Shown: piece by piece, positions 5,177-5,277 of the stretch
Numbering within the stretch: position 1 is the stretch's first letter
Layout of the letters: every line of letters begins with the position of its first letter
Assembly (NCBI GenBank): GCA_031279155.1
Contig: JAITJB010000325.1
Location: forward strand, 1-5,277
Length of the DNA stretch: 5,277 nt
Direction of reading: 5' to 3'
DNA from: Deltaproteobacteria bacterium
Lineage (GTDB): Bacteria > Desulfobacterota > Desulfarculia > Adiutricales > Adiutricaceae
Notes under the pieces: generated by a model
Database searches by the model: none
What the model saw: the letters and a program-made list of their open reading frames with translations, nothing else
What the model was told of the DNA's origin: nothing
Position numbers and translations under genes: made by a program

Positions 5177-5238
5177 ATTGGCTCAATGACGCCAATGCCT
5201 ATCGCACGCCCGTAAGGCTTACGGGCAAAAGTTGGCGT
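5177..5238. repeat. nested inverted repeats, including GCCCGTAAG/CTTACGGGC
   Basis: GCCCGTAAG (5208-5216) and CTTACGGGC (5218-5226) form a 9-bp near-perfect palindrome with a 1-bp centre. Around it ACGCCAA (5189-5195) matches TTGGCGT (5232-5238). The left outer arm can instead pair with an upstream copy: ATTGGC (5177-5182) against GCCAAT (5191-5196). The block lies directly upstream of a likely extended -10 promoter on the + strand, so an operator is as plausible as an RNA structure. Confidence 0.6.
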
Positions 5239-5242
5239 TCTG

Positions 5243-5251
5243 TGGTATTAT
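5243..5251 (+). promoter_or_regulatory. likely extended -10 promoter reading out of the window
   Basis: TGGTATTAT has the extended -10 TGn followed by TATTAT, which matches TATAAT at five of six bases. No good -35 is present 16 to 18 bp upstream; that position is taken by the right arm of the 5208-5226 palindrome and its A-run. Extended -10 promoters can work without a -35. Transcription would start near 5258, heading to a gene beyond the right edge. Confidence 0.4.
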
Positions 5252-5277
5252 CATGACAAAAGTTTGGTCTATTGTGC

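Larger units (their letters stand above)
4854..5277. other. structured gene-free region upstream of the cluster promoter
   Basis: I found no credible protein gene, tRNA, or recognisable tmRNA, RNase P or SRP RNA in this stretch. It is rich in inverted repeats, unlike ordinary spacer DNA: overlapping stems at 4898-4936; CTCTTTGGC (4966-4974) against GCCAAGAG (4987-4994) with one bulged T; CGGTC (5005-5009) against GACCG (5018-5022); TATAG (5026-5030) against CTATA (5043-5047); and a nested set at 5177-5238. CCTAGG occurs at 4916, 5112 and 5128. An AT-rich island at 5136-5156 has TATAAT at 5139-5144 on the + strand but no good -35. It could encode an unrecognised small RNA or hold control sites for a gene beyond the right edge. 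Confidence 0.45.

Noticed and set aside
5208..5226. Intrinsic terminator at the GCCCGTAAG palindrome
   Set aside because: Neither strand has a U-tract after the stem: the + strand continues with AAAAG and the minus strand with GTGCG.
4854..5277. tRNA, tmRNA, RNase P, SRP RNA or CRISPR array
   Set aside because: No T-loop GTTCGA motif, no family consensus cores and no regularly spaced repeats were found.

Overview
This window reads as chromosomal housekeeping DNA from a mid-GC, diderm (Gram-negative) bacterium. A LolA-type periplasmic lipoprotein carrier implies an outer membrane. The 317-residue NadA with an HPEC motif and a CPNM-type third cluster cysteine is the short form found outside the enterics. 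My best guess for the lineage is a deltaproteobacterial group (Desulfobacterota), but this is inference from protein flavour only.

Layout. Bases 1-334 are an AT-rich gene-free stretch with poly-T and poly-A tracts. It ends in a leader that could form a pseudoknot, and then an 8-bp inverted repeat that encloses the Shine-Dalgarno and start codon of gpmI. The gpmI gene (335-1900, +) encodes cofactor-independent phosphoglycerate mutase. It converges on nadA, with an 11-bp hairpin terminator between them whose T-run overlaps the nadA stop codon. On the minus strand, reading right to left, lies a three-gene cluster. A TraB/GumN-family secreted protein comes first (4743-3838), then a LolA-like carrier (3788-2928), then quinolinate synthase nadA (2931-1978). 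LolA and nadA overlap by 4 bp (ATGA). The cluster is headed by a strong sigma70-type promoter at 4825-4853. That promoter sits on top of the longest possible TraB start codon and so argues for the internal start at 4743. Bases 4854-5277 have no recognisable gene but hold several inverted repeats, two of them with mutually exclusive pairings, and a likely extended -10 promoter reading rightward out of the window.

Function. GpmI does the 3-phosphoglycerate/2-phosphoglycerate step of glycolysis and gluconeogenesis. NadA makes quinolinate for NAD. The LolA-like and TraB/GumN proteins appear to act beyond the cytoplasmic membrane. No pathway obviously joins NadA to LolA; the link is co-transcription and translational coupling.

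No mobile element, CRISPR array, tRNA or rRNA was seen, and I found no convincing undescribed multi-gene system. The unusual material is regulatory or repetitive: the gpmI start-site hairpin, a collagen-like 9-nt repeat upstream of the LolA signal peptide, short tandem duplications in the control regions of the minus-strand cluster, and the structured 3' intergenic region.
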